Positions 25,518-36,300 of a stretch of 64,000 nt of DNA are shown here, piece by piece (position 1 is the first letter of the stretch; each line of letters starts with the position of its first letter). The stretch is taken from the NCBI GenBank assembly GCA_964412555.1, contig CAYPPG010000017.1:56569-120568 (forward strand), given 5' to 3'. This stretch comes from CAYPPG01 sp964412555. GTDB taxonomy: Bacteria > Hinthialibacterota > Hinthialibacteria > Hinthialibacterales > Hinthialibacteraceae. The position numbers and the translations under genes were made by a program. The notes below the pieces were generated by a model. It saw only the letters and a program-made list of their open reading frames with translations. It did no database searches and was not told where the DNA came from.

Positions 25518-27722
25518 ATGAATTATTGTAAAGTAATTATTAATACTCTTGTTTTCTGTGGTATTCTATCGGGGGGCGCAAAGGCTTTCGGTAGTGATCA
25601 TTCGACGGAAGCGCCGGAGATCGATAATCAAATATATCCCATCGGACAACCCGGACTTGTAGTCACATATCAATTGCAAAAAGACTCGATTCCCGAATCG
25701 ACGGTGAAACACTTTTCCATCCGGCTGGGGCAATGCGAGAATCGGGGAAATGGAATGGTTCAATGGATGCAGCTGCGGGCGGGGAAGGCGAACGGAGAGC
25801 AATTTTCGGTTTGGATTTTGACGCGGAATTATCCTTCTCCATCTTTCGAAATCGGCAAGACGGAAATCGCCCGTTATATCCTTTGCATTGACGATCACGG
25901 GGCGCTTGAATATCGAAACCAATACACTGAAGAAGCGATCCTTCCGGTACTCGGTGCGTGGGAATTCCTGTTTCCGCAACCAATCGAGCGTGATGCACAC
26001 ACACTTTTTTCATCCACGATGAAATATTTGGGGAATGTTTACAAACTGGAGCGCCGGAACATGACAACACCGGTGCGAGAGCCGGAAGAGATTAAAATCC
26101 TTTCCCTTCTTCCCAATGCATTGATCGGTGTTCCGCACAACACGCGGCAAAAAGACGAGACGCGGCGTTATGACGATTCGGAATATGAATATATTCGTTT
26201 ATCGAAAGAAGATTATCGGGAAATGATCGAGGCGGGGATGACGTGTTTTCGTGTCGATAGAGAACAAGCGCAGTGGATTCAGGACGAAAATGTCTTCTAT
26301 TGGGGACTCAATGGGAAGGATATTCAGTATCCGGAAACCCTATACCGCAGTAATTATTTGGGACCTCTTCTTTTTCTCGACGAACCGGCCGTTTGCACAA
26401 GAGATCATGTCATCCGTCCTCGATTGCGGGAAAACGCTGATTTTCGGAAAACAATCACGCCTGAAGACTGTTATCACGAGTTTCAGCAATATTTTGACAA
26501 AGAAAATCACCATGGCCATGCAAGTGTTCTGATTCAAGCACTTAAAAATCGGCAGGATGTCGATACCGGTGACAAGACGTTCCAACAGAAGAATTTGTAT
26601 ACCTGGGAAACGTTTGTGAGTTCCGCATTGTATCAGCTCAGTGAAGACATCGATGGGCCACCGAGTTCCATTGTTTTCGAGCCGCCTGGGCGAATCGGTT
26701 CGCGAAGAACTCTGCCGGAAATGAATATGGTTTATTCGTGCCAGATTCCCGTCGATTCACCGAAACAATTTATTGATATTATTTATGGTTTTTTGCGCGG
26801 TGCGGCTCGGTCTGCGGGGAAATCGTGGGGAACCAGCATTTACGGATCGGTGGACCGTGATGATGCTTTTGGGTTTCTAACTCATGCATATGATTTGGGT
26901 GGAGAGTTGTTTTTCTTTTGGGATACACACCGATTGGCTTGTGTACCGTTCCATGAGTGTTTGGCTTTGAGCCGAAATCTGAGGAATCATATCCGCAATC
27001 ATCCGTATCGTGATTTGCAAAAACGCAAACAAGCCGCCGAGATTGCCATACTGATTCCTCCGGGGTACAACCTTGGCCATGTGCATATGGGACGGGGGAA
27101 TCTCTGGGGAGTGGGTGAATTGAATTTGGAAAGGAAGAATCGAAAAGGAATTCCTTATCGGGCAATTATGAGTAATTTTTTTATCGAAATCGAACGTTGT
27201 CTTCGATTGGGAATTGCGTTTGACTTATGTTGGGATTTTCCTTCTTTTCAATCCGAAGGTTATCGTGAAATCGTTCATATTCGTGAAGATGGCACACTGG
27301 AAGTCGATACAGGCTCCGATCGTAAGAAATTATTATTGCCTAGAATCCCTTCAAGACCAAAGGGAGTTTCTCCACAGCTTGATGTGAAACTTTCCGTTAT
27401 GGAAGGCTCCGCTCCATTGGAAGTTTCTGCACATGCGTATGTAACCGAGGGATCTTCACTCGTTTATTACACACCAGGGGCGAACCAAGACGGAATCTAT
27501 GTGAACACAAAAGTACTTTGGGAATTGTATGGTCCGAATGAGGAGGATTACCGCACTCTTTCCCATCCATTCGGTGACGTGAAAATCAAAAATACCTCTC
27601 ACCAGAGCATTGTCGAAATTCAATTTACTCTTGACCATCCAGGGAAATACAGGCTGCGCGCTGCCACTTGTGATTTGGCAGGAAGAACATCGGCCGTTTG
27701 GAAAACGATCACCGTTCAGTAA
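25518..27722 (+). CDS. Large exported protein, possible glycosidase-like
   Basis: This 734-aa exported protein has no confident family. A signal peptide (VIINTLVFCGILSGGAKAFG) starts at the ATG at 25518, which has AGGAGG 11 bases upstream; a frame opening at 25467 is rejected. The N-terminal 200 residues are beta-rich. The central part (about 230-600) alternates helices and strands with motifs such as EMIEAGMTCFRVDREQA, FLDEPAVC and GGELFFFWDTHR, which recall TIM-barrel glycoside hydrolases. Acidic residues in FLDEPA and SVDRDDA are candidates for catalysis. The last 120 residues are an Ig-like domain (PLEVSAHAYVTEGSS, then GKYRLRAATCDLAGRT). It converges with the dockerin protein gene across only 7 bases. 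It probably acts on glycans outside the cell, but the enzyme class is not established. Confidence 0.7.
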   Translation: MNYCKVIINTLVFCGILSGGAKAFGSDHSTEAPEIDNQIYPIGQPGLVVTYQLQKDSIPESTVKHFSIRLGQCENRGNGMVQWMQLRAGKANGEQFSVWILTRNYPSPSFEIGKTEIARYILCIDDHGALEYRNQYTEEAILPVLGAWEFLFPQPIERDAHTLFSSTMKYLGNVYKLERRNMTTPVREPEEIKILSLLPNALIGVPHNTRQKDETRRYDDSEYEYIRLSKEDYREMIEAGMTCFRVDREQAQWIQDENVFYWGLNGKDIQYPETLYRSNYLGPLLFLDEPAVCTRDHVIRPRLRENADFRKTITPEDCYHEFQQYFDKENHHGHASVLIQALKNRQDVDTGDKTFQQKNLYTWETFVSSALYQLSEDIDGPPSSIVFEPPGRIGSRRTLPEMNMVYSCQIPVDSPKQFIDIIYGFLRGAARSAGKSWGTSIYGSVDRDDAFGFLTHAYDLGGELFFFWDTHRLACVPFHECLALSRNLRNHIRNHPYRDLQKRKQAAEIAILIPPGYNLGHVHMGRGNLWGVGELNLERKNRKGIPYRAIMSNFFIEIERCLRLGIAFDLCWDFPSFQSEGYREIVHIREDGTLEVDTGSDRKKLLLPRIPSRPKGVSPQLDVKLSVMEGSAPLEVSAHAYVTEGSSLVYYTPGANQDGIYVNTKVLWELYGPNEEDYRTLSHPFGDVKIKNTSHQSIVEIQFTLDHPGKYRLRAATCDLAGRTSAVWKTITVQ

Positions 27723-27729
27723 GGAATGA

Positions 27730-30700
27730 TCAGTCCAGCGGAACTTGTTCTTGCCAGAAGAATTGAAGGAGTTCGAGGTCGCGGGCGTCTAGAATTTGGT
27801 CTTTGTTGACGTCGTTGTCGACAGGTTGGTTCCAGAGTTCGATCATTTTGAGGATGTCATAGACATTGACTTCGCCATCAACGTCTATGTCGGCATCTTC
27901 GATTTTGATTTCATCGATCTCGGGTTCCGTCGTGGGGATGACGGTGATCAGGCTCGAGGTGGGGGCGGCGGAGTTGCCTTTGGAGTCTTCGGCTACAATC
28001 GCGAGGACGAAGTTGGTGACATCATTCACTTCCCCAAAAACAGATGAGGGGAAATTGTCGATCGAAGCGATGAAGCGATCGCGGTCCACGTCATAACCGA
28101 GAGGGAGTTCGACAGAGGATGCGGAGGAATCTTCTACGCTGGGGACAATGCGTATTCCGGCGACGAGATCACTGCCGGCTTCGCTTTCGTCAACGATCCA
28201 GGCTTCGATATCGAGGCGGTTTCCTTCGTTCATATCGCGGTTGCCAGGTGATTCCAAGATAACAGGAGGCAGCACATCGGGAACCCCTTCACTTTCGAGG
28301 CTGCTAACGGCTGCGCTTCCGAGTGTATCATCGAGCAGTTCAGAGGGGATGTTCGATGGGTGCATGACCGGATTTTGAAGGATGATCGGTCCTTGAATTT
28401 TTAAGAGTTGATCGCGGGCGATGTTAAAGGCGTCGCCGATTCCTTTGCCGGCGATGATCTGATCGAAGAAGAAATCCGTAAAGGAAACGGGTTGGCCGGT
28501 GCCTTCCAGATTACCGAAGATAGCAATGCTGAGATCGGATGAGCCGGTGGAAGCGATGCCGACGAGGTTGAGATGGTTACCGGCAGCTTGGAGAATTTGT
28601 TCCACCGATCGTTCAGCTTGAGGAGCATCGACGATGATGTATGTTGGTGCTTGGCGATTCGTGGCGTTCAATGTTTGCCCCAAAGTGACAGCTTCGAGGA
28701 TTTGTCCGTCGGGCAGGGTTAAGTCGCCTTGATTGTTTTGGATGCCGATGAAGAGCAGTGTCATGGCATGATCGGGCGGGATCGCCGTGATTTGGCTCAT
28801 CAATGTATTTATCGTGACGGGAGAAAGCACGGTGATTTCCGGATCGCCGTCTTTTTCCGGGAGGCGGCGTGGGGAAACGACTTTCGCCGTATCCGGAGTG
28901 AAGCGGCGGCCGGGGACGAAGTTGTTGTAGATACGGCGGATAATGCGGTCGAAGGAATCGGCGTCGGGATCCTCTTTACCTTCACCGGAAACGACGAGGA
29001 TGTTGCCGAAGAGTTCGGAAAAGATATTATCGGATAGATCGCGGGGAGCGACCTGTTTCGACGTTGTGTTTTTGCGTTTTGCGTTGAGAGAAGCGAGAGC
29101 ACCGACAGGAATGATTAAATTGGAACTGTTCGCAGCGATATGAGGTCTCAGGATGTGGGACGTGTATTGCGCCTTCACCCACCAGACACCGTCGAGCATA
29201 GACTCGTTTTCAACGGGGATATCGATCAGGAAATGGTGATCGTCATCGACCGGTACTTCGAGGTACAGGAGAGGGGCGGAACCGCGTTTCGCGATCAGGT
29301 TGATTTCGGGGATGAGGCGTTCCCTCAAGTTGCCAAATCGGGTGAATCCGCCCGCGCCCAGCCGGCCACCGATTCGCACAACGCTGCCGACTGTTTCGTT
29401 TAATTGCGAGTCGGTCAGGAGGTGGATGGGAACCGTTTCGGCGCGGATAGGAATCGGTTCAGGAATGGGCAATGTCGAATCGAAGTAGACTAGGATTTGC
29501 TGGGACGCCAGCGAAATCATTTGATTGGCATTTACCACGTTCGGGATGGATTGGAGTTCGACCGTCATGGGTGCGAACAGGGGGCGTGTCAATTTCTCGG
29601 TTGTTTCGAACGTGAGCAAAGATGTTCCGGGAATTCTCAGAGACTGAGGGATGAAATCCGAGCCGAGGCTGATTGGCACTTTGGGAATCCGAAAGCGGGC
29701 TAAGGCTTGATCGAGATTCAGCGGACGGGCAACGGCGGAGAAACTGACAGGATCGCCGTTGCTGATCCAACCTTTGGGATCGATACGAAGTTGAACGTCG
29801 ACAATGGTTTGGTCTTTCCGGAAGTTGGGAATTGGGGTCGGCGTAAATGTCGCCACCGGTTTGATGCTTACGAGATCGGCCGGTTTTCGGCCTTCTGGCG
29901 GCGGTGCCGGGGTCGAAGTCGCGGCTGGTTTCGGGATGAATATAGGTGACTCGCTTCGCTCGTAGAGGAAAATTCCCCATGGTCTATTGGAAGCAATGGC
30001 GCTGCCGGGGTAACTCCACACCGGTCTTCTGTTTTTTGCATAACTGCTCAAGCGGTTTAGCTGCACGGCCCAGCGATCGGAATTTCTCGGAGTGTTCGGG
30101 GCATTGAGTTCGTCTGCAAGGTCGAATTCAGTGAAGGGAATGGATAATTCGACGATGACACGGTCTCCCTTTGTGCCAAGGGCAGCGTCGATTTCCCTTG
30201 GATTCCATGCGGTTTCACTGTATGTCAATGCATTCGTTGCGGCTGCCGTAAGGATGTTCAGCGTATTGGAATTCGGTACTAACTCCAGAGTGATCCTATA
30301 GCCGCGTTTGCGTAGATTGTCGGTTAAAGTAGTCGGAAAATTCATATTGTCGAGAACCGGATCAAGGTATATCTCGACGGTTTCAAATCGATTTTCCAGC
30401 ACATTGATGTCCGAGAGAAAAGATCCGCTGCGCAATCCATCGGCGTCACGGAAAGAAACAATGAAGTATAAGCGTTCCTCATCGAATACAGAGGCGAAAT
30501 AAGTGCTCTCCCGATCGCGGCGTGGGGGGATTGCATCGATATTCGCCCAGCCGGTTTGGGGGCTGGCTGCATCTTCATATTCTTTTGTGGCAATGATTCC
30601 ATCAACGTTCGGGGAATCCTTTTCGAGGAAATGGACAGTATATTTTCGCTGCCGGAAAGACGTACTGACAAACGGTGTCGGTGAGTCGGCTGGAATCGGT

Positions 30701-31461
30701 GTGGAGGTTGGTGATTCAGTGGCTGCTGGTGTTGCTGTCGGGCTTTCCGTGGGGGACTCGGTCGGAGGCGAAGTCATTGTCGGCGATTCTGTAGGTGATT
30801 CAGTCGAGACGGGAGTCATTGTCGGCGATTCTGTAGGTGATTCAGTCGAGACGGGAGTCATTGTCGGCGATTCGGTTGGCGATTCCGTTGGGCTTTCCGT
30901 AGGAGATTCTGTTGGGGAGGGAGTTAATGTTGGTGTTTCGGTCGGAGATTCCGGTTGTGTAGGAGTAAAAGTCGGTGATTCCGTTGCGGTTTCCGGAGTG
31001 AATGGAGTCGGAGTGGGCGATTCTGTGGGAGTTTCCGTATTTATGAGAGTCGGTGTCGGGGATTCGGTTGGAGTTTCCGTTGGAATCGGAGTGGGAGTAT
31101 TTGATTCTGTTGGAATCAAGGTCGGTGATTCTGTTGATGTAGGAACCGGTGTGGCCGTTGGACTTTCATCGGGTGTTTCCGTAGTGGTTTCACGGGGAGT
31201 TACAAGCGGTAACGGTGTATTTTTTTCAAGGATTGGTGGGGTGGGGACGAGTGTTGGAGTCTCGAATGGTGTATCGGTCGGTGTCTCCGGGATAAAGAGA
31301 GTAGGAACGGGCGCTTCCGTCGGAGTTTCCTGTCTTGGAAAGAAGGAAAAATCTTCCCGTGGAAGAGCGGGAATTTCCCGATTTTGCGCATAAGATACGG
31401 ATGCGGAAAGTAAGATACACCAAATAAGTGTATAAATGGCTGATATGCTTCGACCTGACAA
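27730..31461 (-). CDS. Multidomain stalked surface protein with CBM9-like, caspase-like and dockerin regions
   Basis: This 1243-aa exported protein begins with a signal peptide (IYTLIWCILLSASVSYAQ). A Thr/Pro/Ser/Glu-rich stalk (about 45-265) follows. A carbohydrate-binding CBM9/DOMON-like beta-sandwich comes next (about 284-500; VDGIIATKEYEDA, then YFIVSFRDADG and EIYLDPVLDN). After a second short Pro/Thr linker (510-545) and a beta-rich part, the region about 840-1060 resembles a caspase-like fold (HAMTLLFIGIQNNQGDLTL, PTYIIVDAPQAERS, LVGIASTGSSDLSIAIFG), but a clear His/Cys pair is not seen. The last 60 residues look like a type I dockerin with two Ca-loops (DADIDVDGEVNVYDIL and DVNKDQILDARDLELL). 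No cohesin protein is in the window. It is probably attached to or released at the cell surface. Confidence 0.78.
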   Translation of the reverse strand: MSGRSISAIYTLIWCILLSASVSYAQNREIPALPREDFSFFPRQETPTEAPVPTLFIPETPTDTPFETPTLVPTPPILEKNTPLPLVTPRETTTETPDESPTATPVPTSTESPTLIPTESNTPTPIPTETPTESPTPTLINTETPTESPTPTPFTPETATESPTFTPTQPESPTETPTLTPSPTESPTESPTESPTESPTMTPVSTESPTESPTMTPVSTESPTESPTMTSPPTESPTESPTATPAATESPTSTPIPADSPTPFVSTSFRQRKYTVHFLEKDSPNVDGIIATKEYEDAASPQTGWANIDAIPPRRDRESTYFASVFDEERLYFIVSFRDADGLRSGSFLSDINVLENRFETVEIYLDPVLDNMNFPTTLTDNLRKRGYRITLELVPNSNTLNILTAAATNALTYSETAWNPREIDAALGTKGDRVIVELSIPFTEFDLADELNAPNTPRNSDRWAVQLNRLSSYAKNRRPVWSYPGSAIASNRPWGIFLYERSESPIFIPKPAATSTPAPPPEGRKPADLVSIKPVATFTPTPIPNFRKDQTIVDVQLRIDPKGWISNGDPVSFSAVARPLNLDQALARFRIPKVPISLGSDFIPQSLRIPGTSLLTFETTEKLTRPLFAPMTVELQSIPNVVNANQMISLASQQILVYFDSTLPIPEPIPIRAETVPIHLLTDSQLNETVGSVVRIGGRLGAGGFTRFGNLRERLIPEINLIAKRGSAPLLYLEVPVDDDHHFLIDIPVENESMLDGVWWVKAQYTSHILRPHIAANSSNLIIPVGALASLNAKRKNTTSKQVAPRDLSDNIFSELFGNILVVSGEGKEDPDADSFDRIIRRIYNNFVPGRRFTPDTAKVVSPRRLPEKDGDPEITVLSPVTINTLMSQITAIPPDHAMTLLFIGIQNNQGDLTLPDGQILEAVTLGQTLNATNRQAPTYIIVDAPQAERSVEQILQAAGNHLNLVGIASTGSSDLSIAIFGNLEGTGQPVSFTDFFFDQIIAGKGIGDAFNIARDQLLKIQGPIILQNPVMHPSNIPSELLDDTLGSAAVSSLESEGVPDVLPPVILESPGNRDMNEGNRLDIEAWIVDESEAGSDLVAGIRIVPSVEDSSASSVELPLGYDVDRDRFIASIDNFPSSVFGEVNDVTNFVLAIVAEDSKGNSAAPTSSLITVIPTTEPEIDEIKIEDADIDVDGEVNVYDILKMIELWNQPVDNDVNKDQILDARDLELLQFFWQEQVPLD
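30727..30870. repeat. 42-bp tandem coding repeat in the Thr/Pro stalk
   Basis: The stalk contains a 14-residue unit (MTPVSTESPTESPT on the minus strand) repeated in tandem. Two copies of 42 bp are identical at the DNA level, about 30779-30862, and a third has diverged to MTSPPTESPTESPT. The repeat is in frame, so expansion or contraction would change stalk length without breaking the protein. Confidence 0.8.
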
Positions 31462-31696
31462 GAGCCGACACCTCCCCTAGAGTTTCATTTACCTATAACG
31501 CAGAAATCATGCCATTTGCAAATAATCAAGAGAGCCACACTGGAATCAACAATCATATTATAATAGGATTTCTTGAAAAAGTCTCATTAGAAAGAGAAAC
31601 TTAGCGATTTTTTTAGGGAAATTATGCTTGGAAGGGTAAGAATGCATTAAAATTTTACATTTTAATGGTTGTGCAAGTTCGATTTTTGAGTGATGG

Positions 31697-33277
31697 TCAA
31701 TGCTGTTGAAGGTGTGTCATCGGCTTGGAGGGAATTGTTGTTTCCTTAGAATTTGTAGGTAGTACGAGACGGTGATGATCCAGGAGTGTGCCTTTGGCCT
31801 GGTGCAAATTCATGAGTGCTTTACGCTGGTTGATTTGTGCGCGTAATTCATCCAAATGGGCTTGAGTAAGGTCTCGTTGGCTCACTAGGACCAGTAGATT
31901 GGTGGATTTTCCTACCCGGAATTTTTCAAGTTCGGCGCGATATTTTGCTTCCTGAAGTTGGGTTGCTACATGCGTAGCAGTAATTTGTTTTATCGCTCGG
32001 TTCAATTCGATATAGGCGGTACGGACGTCGAGTTCGACGAGTTGTTCGAAGTTGGATAAAGCCGTTTGGGCTTCTTCTGCGCGGAATCGTGCGCGATTGT
32101 AGCGTGCCCGTTCGGCGCGATTCCCGAAACGATATTGAAATAGAATCCCGGTGGTGAGATCAAAATTCTCTTCTTTTAAATTAGTGAGAGTATCGCTGAA
32201 GGTTCGGGCGTAGCCGGTTTTGCCTAATGTAATAAAAAAGTCGAGACGGGGAAGTAATCCATTGCGGCTTCTCACGATGTCCAATTCGCGTTTATCCAAT
32301 TGGATGCGGGCTTGATTCAAGTCAGGGCGGTTTTTCAGCGCTACAGTGATGTGTTGCTCGATTGGAGCAGGATCGCTTCTTTCCATGGATGGGCTTTCAA
32401 TCAGATCGACGGCCATTGACCAGAAATTCTGTTGCGGGGGATTCAGTGATTGAAGGAGTTGAATGGAGGTTTTTTCAAGTGCGCTTTGGGCGTCGATAAC
32501 GGCTTCTTCACGGAACGCGACTTCTCCTTCTGCGGCGGCCAATTCGATTTCTGCGATATCACCGACATCGATTCGATCTTGAGTTTCTTTGAATTGTTGT
32601 TTAGCAAGATCCAATGAGGCGTTGCGAATTTTCAATTCTTCCCTTGCGGAGAGCAAATCCCAATACTTTTCTTCCACCTGAGCCGCTAAGGCGAGCACGA
32701 AACCTTGCAGTTCATAGTTGGATAGGTCGATATCATGTTCGGCTTGCCGCACTCCGACAAGATTGACTTTGCTGCCGCTGCCTTCCATCAAGGGGACGGT
32801 TAAGGTTGTTCCTAATCGCGTGGAATAGAGGCGTGTGTAGACGTTCGATTCTCGTGTGTTGGCGTTGGCTTCCAGGTCGATGGCCATACCGCTGGGAGTT
32901 TGTTTCGAGATGCCGATGTTGAGATTTTTGGAACGGGAACTGACACCGGTGAATTCTCCGACACCGGAGGTCCGTTGGCCTTTGGTCTCCGAGGCGGTGA
33001 AGTCGGAAGTAATAAGAGGATCGAAGGCCGATCCTTCTTCGGCGACGAATGTTTCCGTGATTTCCGGACCGTATTGTTCGACGGCGAAGGAGCGGTTGTT
33101 TTGTAGAGCCATGAGTATGCTGCCTCTGACGCTGATGGTTATAGATGAGGAAGAAGGGATTGAATTGGTGGGCTGCGCTTCGCTTCTAGCCCACCCTACG
33201 GATTCGCCTTGTATCCAACCTGTTAGAAAGATCAGAAGGAGTAGGTGTAGCGATGTAGTGTTTGATTTTGGTGTCAT
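31697..33277 (-). CDS. TolC-family outer-membrane efflux protein
   Basis: This 526-aa protein belongs to the TolC outer-membrane efflux family, which forms a trimeric channel through the outer membrane and periplasm. A signal peptide (LHLLLLIFLTGWIQG) is present. The body shows the two repeated TolC halves with long amphipathic helices, for example YWDLLSAREELKIRNASLD then FKETQDRIDVGDIAEIELA, and ARYNRARFRAEEAQTALSN, with the YIELNRAIKQ helix near the second half. The C-terminus contains KALMNLHQAKGTLL. It is the third gene of an efflux operon, after the adaptor (36454-37599) and the RND pump (33370-36441), from which it is separated by 92 bases. The operon together exports small molecules; the substrate is not known. 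Confidence 0.93.
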   Translation of the reverse strand: MTPKSNTTSLHLLLLIFLTGWIQGESVGWARSEAQPTNSIPSSSSITISVRGSILMALQNNRSFAVEQYGPEITETFVAEEGSAFDPLITSDFTASETKGQRTSGVGEFTGVSSRSKNLNIGISKQTPSGMAIDLEANANTRESNVYTRLYSTRLGTTLTVPLMEGSGSKVNLVGVRQAEHDIDLSNYELQGFVLALAAQVEEKYWDLLSAREELKIRNASLDLAKQQFKETQDRIDVGDIAEIELAAAEGEVAFREEAVIDAQSALEKTSIQLLQSLNPPQQNFWSMAVDLIESPSMERSDPAPIEQHITVALKNRPDLNQARIQLDKRELDIVRSRNGLLPRLDFFITLGKTGYARTFSDTLTNLKEENFDLTTGILFQYRFGNRAERARYNRARFRAEEAQTALSNFEQLVELDVRTAYIELNRAIKQITATHVATQLQEAKYRAELEKFRVGKSTNLLVLVSQRDLTQAHLDELRAQINQRKALMNLHQAKGTLLDHHRLVLPTNSKETTIPSKPMTHLQQH

Positions 33278-33369
33278 TCTGTTTACTCTTGGTGTTTTTG
33301 TTTTTGTCTGAATCGGGATTGGCCGGGATTCTAGGATGAACAGGATTTTTTTTCTTGCAACCTGTTCGG

Positions 33370-36300
33370 TTATCCTCCTTTTGCGTATTTTTTGCGTTCG
33401 AATACGGAATAGAGAATTGGGATGATGACGAGAGTGATGAGGGAAGAACTGAGGAGTCCTCCAATGACGACTCTTGCCATGGGGGCTTGGACTTCGCCTC
33501 CTTCTCCCAAACCGAGCGCCAACGGGGTCAAGCCTACGGCAGTCGTGAAGGTGGTCATGAGAATGGGGCGTAATCGTCTTTTGGCGCCGACCAGGATGGC
33601 TTCTTGCAAGGGGAAAGCGTCTCTTCTACGTAAAAGATTAGTGTAATCCACAAGGATGATTGCGTTGTTGACGACGATACCCGCCAGCATGATGCATCCG
33701 ATAAAGGATTGTATGTTGAATGTCGTATCGGTAAAAATGAGAGTTAATACGACACCGATCGTAGCGAGGGGGATGGAGAACATAACGACAAACGGATCGA
33801 CGAGGGATTCGAATTGAGAGGCCATCACCATATAGACCAGGATGATGGCGAGGCAGAAACCGAACAGCAGTTCGCGAAAGGCTTTTTCTTGTTCTTCATA
33901 TTCGCCGCTGGGCATGATTTCGAAATCGGGTGGTTTGGGAATGGAGGCGATGCGCTCTTTGATATCCCTCATGACGGAGCCTAGATCCCGTTCGGCAATG
34001 TTGCCGGAGACGGTAATGACGCGCTGTTGGTCTTCCCGTTCGATGCGCACCGGTCCTTCTCTTCGATGCAAATTTACGACGTTTTTCAGTACGACACTGC
34101 GGCCGGTTTGGCTGGTGACGGTCATATCAAGAACATCAGTGACGGACAATCGATCCGCTTCTTTTAACCGAACGAGAATTTTATATTCTTCACCGCTGTC
34201 GCGAAACATGGTGGCGCTTGTTCCTGAAAGACTGGTTTCAATGGCATGGGCGATGGAGGAGACGGTGAGACCCATGGAGGCGGCTTTGGCACGGTCGATT
34301 CGGACGATTTCTTCGGGTTGCCCTTCCTCGCGGCTGATGCGGACGTCGGTGATGCCCTCGACTTGTTCCATTTCTTCCTTGACGCGAAGGGCTAATTGCC
34401 GGGCAATTTCTAAGTCGTAGCCGCGGACTTGGACTTCGGCGTCTTCTTCACCGCCGGCGATGAGGCGGAAGAGGAAGAGACCTTGGCCTTCACGAATCCG
34501 AATGATAGTACCGGGAATATGCGCCAAGAGGGGGCGAAGGTCTTGACAGACTTGGGCGCTGGAGCGATTGCGTTCGGAGACGGGGACGAGGGTGACACGG
34601 ACTTCACCGGTATGGCCACCAGAACTTCTCCAGCCGCTCGATCCGACGCGGGAGTAAATGATTTTCGCTTCCGGCACTGCTTCCCGGACAATGCGTTCGA
34701 TTTCTTGAAAGGTTTCATCGACCACTTCGAGGCGGGTACCGACTGCCATTTCACCGCTTACGCGCACTTCGCTTTCATCCGCTTGGGGCATGAATTCGAC
34801 ACCAATGCGGTCCGTGATCATGATACTACCGAAGAGGAGCAAACCGGCAGCGATCAGGACGAGTGTCCGGTGGCGAAGAGCTGTTTCAAGCAGTAAGGTA
34901 TATTCCTTTTCAACGAATGAGAAGAAGCGATTGGAGTAGGATGATTGTGATTCATCACCGGAAAGATGATTGTTACGACCGAGAAATCGGGAAGCCAATA
35001 CGGGGATCAAGGAAAGAGCGACAACAAGAGAGCAGGAGAGGGCGAAGACCACGACGGCGGCCAATTGTTTGAAGGTGATTCCGGCAATGCCTCGCACGAA
35101 CAGGACGGGTAAGAAAACGACCAGTGTTGTGAGGGTACTGGCTACGATGGCGGTGGAGACTTCATCGACGCCGTGGACGGCGGCTTCTTTTCCGATTTTC
35201 CCGCGTTCGCAGTGGCGGTAGATATTTTCCAAGACGACGATGGCGCTATCGACGAGCATTCCTACTCCCAGGGCCAAACCGCCGAAAGTCATGATATTCA
35301 AGGTGAATTCACAGAAGTACATCAGTGCGAAGGTGGCGATGATGGAAATCGGGATAGCGATGGAAATGATGAGAGTGCTGCGAATATTCCGGAGAAAGAA
35401 GTAGAGAATAAAGGCAGCCAGTATGGCGCCGTAAATCGCCGCATTGCGGACATTACCGATGGCGCGTTTGATGTAATCGGAAGTGTCCAAGGTTGTGAAA
35501 ACGTGAATTTGTGGGAATTCGCGATTGATTTGTTCGACTTCTTTCAGGAGACCTTCTACAACTTGGACGGTGTTGCTGCCCGATTGTTTATAGACATACA
35601 GGCGAAGAACCGGAATGCCTTCAGAGCGGGAAATATAGGTGATTTCTTCGTGGGAATCCTCGACAATGCCGAGATCTTTTAGGAGAATCGGGACACCGTC
35701 TCGAACTTGTACTACGGTATTTCGGATTTCGTTTAAGTTTTCGAACTCGCCTCGTGTGCGGATGAGAATTTCCAAGTCGCCGTCATCTACTTTACCGGCG
35801 GGGAGGTTGAGATTTTCGGAACGGAGTGACGAGAGGATCGCGTCAAGAGAGAGATCGAGAGCGGTCAATTTTCTTCGATCCAGAGCGACGTGAATTTCCC
35901 GTTTCAATCCTCCGCGGACGTTGATGGAAGCGACACCGGGAGCACGTTCGAGGCGGTATTTGATTTGATGTTCAACCAAGTCCCGCATTTCTACAGGATC
36001 GAGACGTCCGGAAACGCCCATGAAGAGGACGGGGAATTGGTTCAGGTCGAATTTGTAAATGACAGGTGATTCGGCGTCTTCGGGAAGACGGCTCCGCACG
36101 CGATCTACGCGTGCACGGATGTCATTGGCGGCATTGTCTAGATCCGTCCCCCAGATGAAGGCGACGCGAACGCGGCTGTTTCCCTCGACCGAGGAGGAGG
36201 TGATTTTTTCTACGCCTTGGATAGAACTGACGGTTTCCTCGATGGGGCGGGTGATCAATTGTTCGATTTCTTCCGGTCCGACATGTTCGTAATCCGTGGA

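Noticed and set aside
30503..31393. Long plus-strand open frame rich in Gly-Val-Ser-Asp repeats
   Set aside because: It is the antisense of the Thr/Pro/Ser/Glu stalk of the real minus-strand gene; the low-complexity codons leave the opposite strand open.
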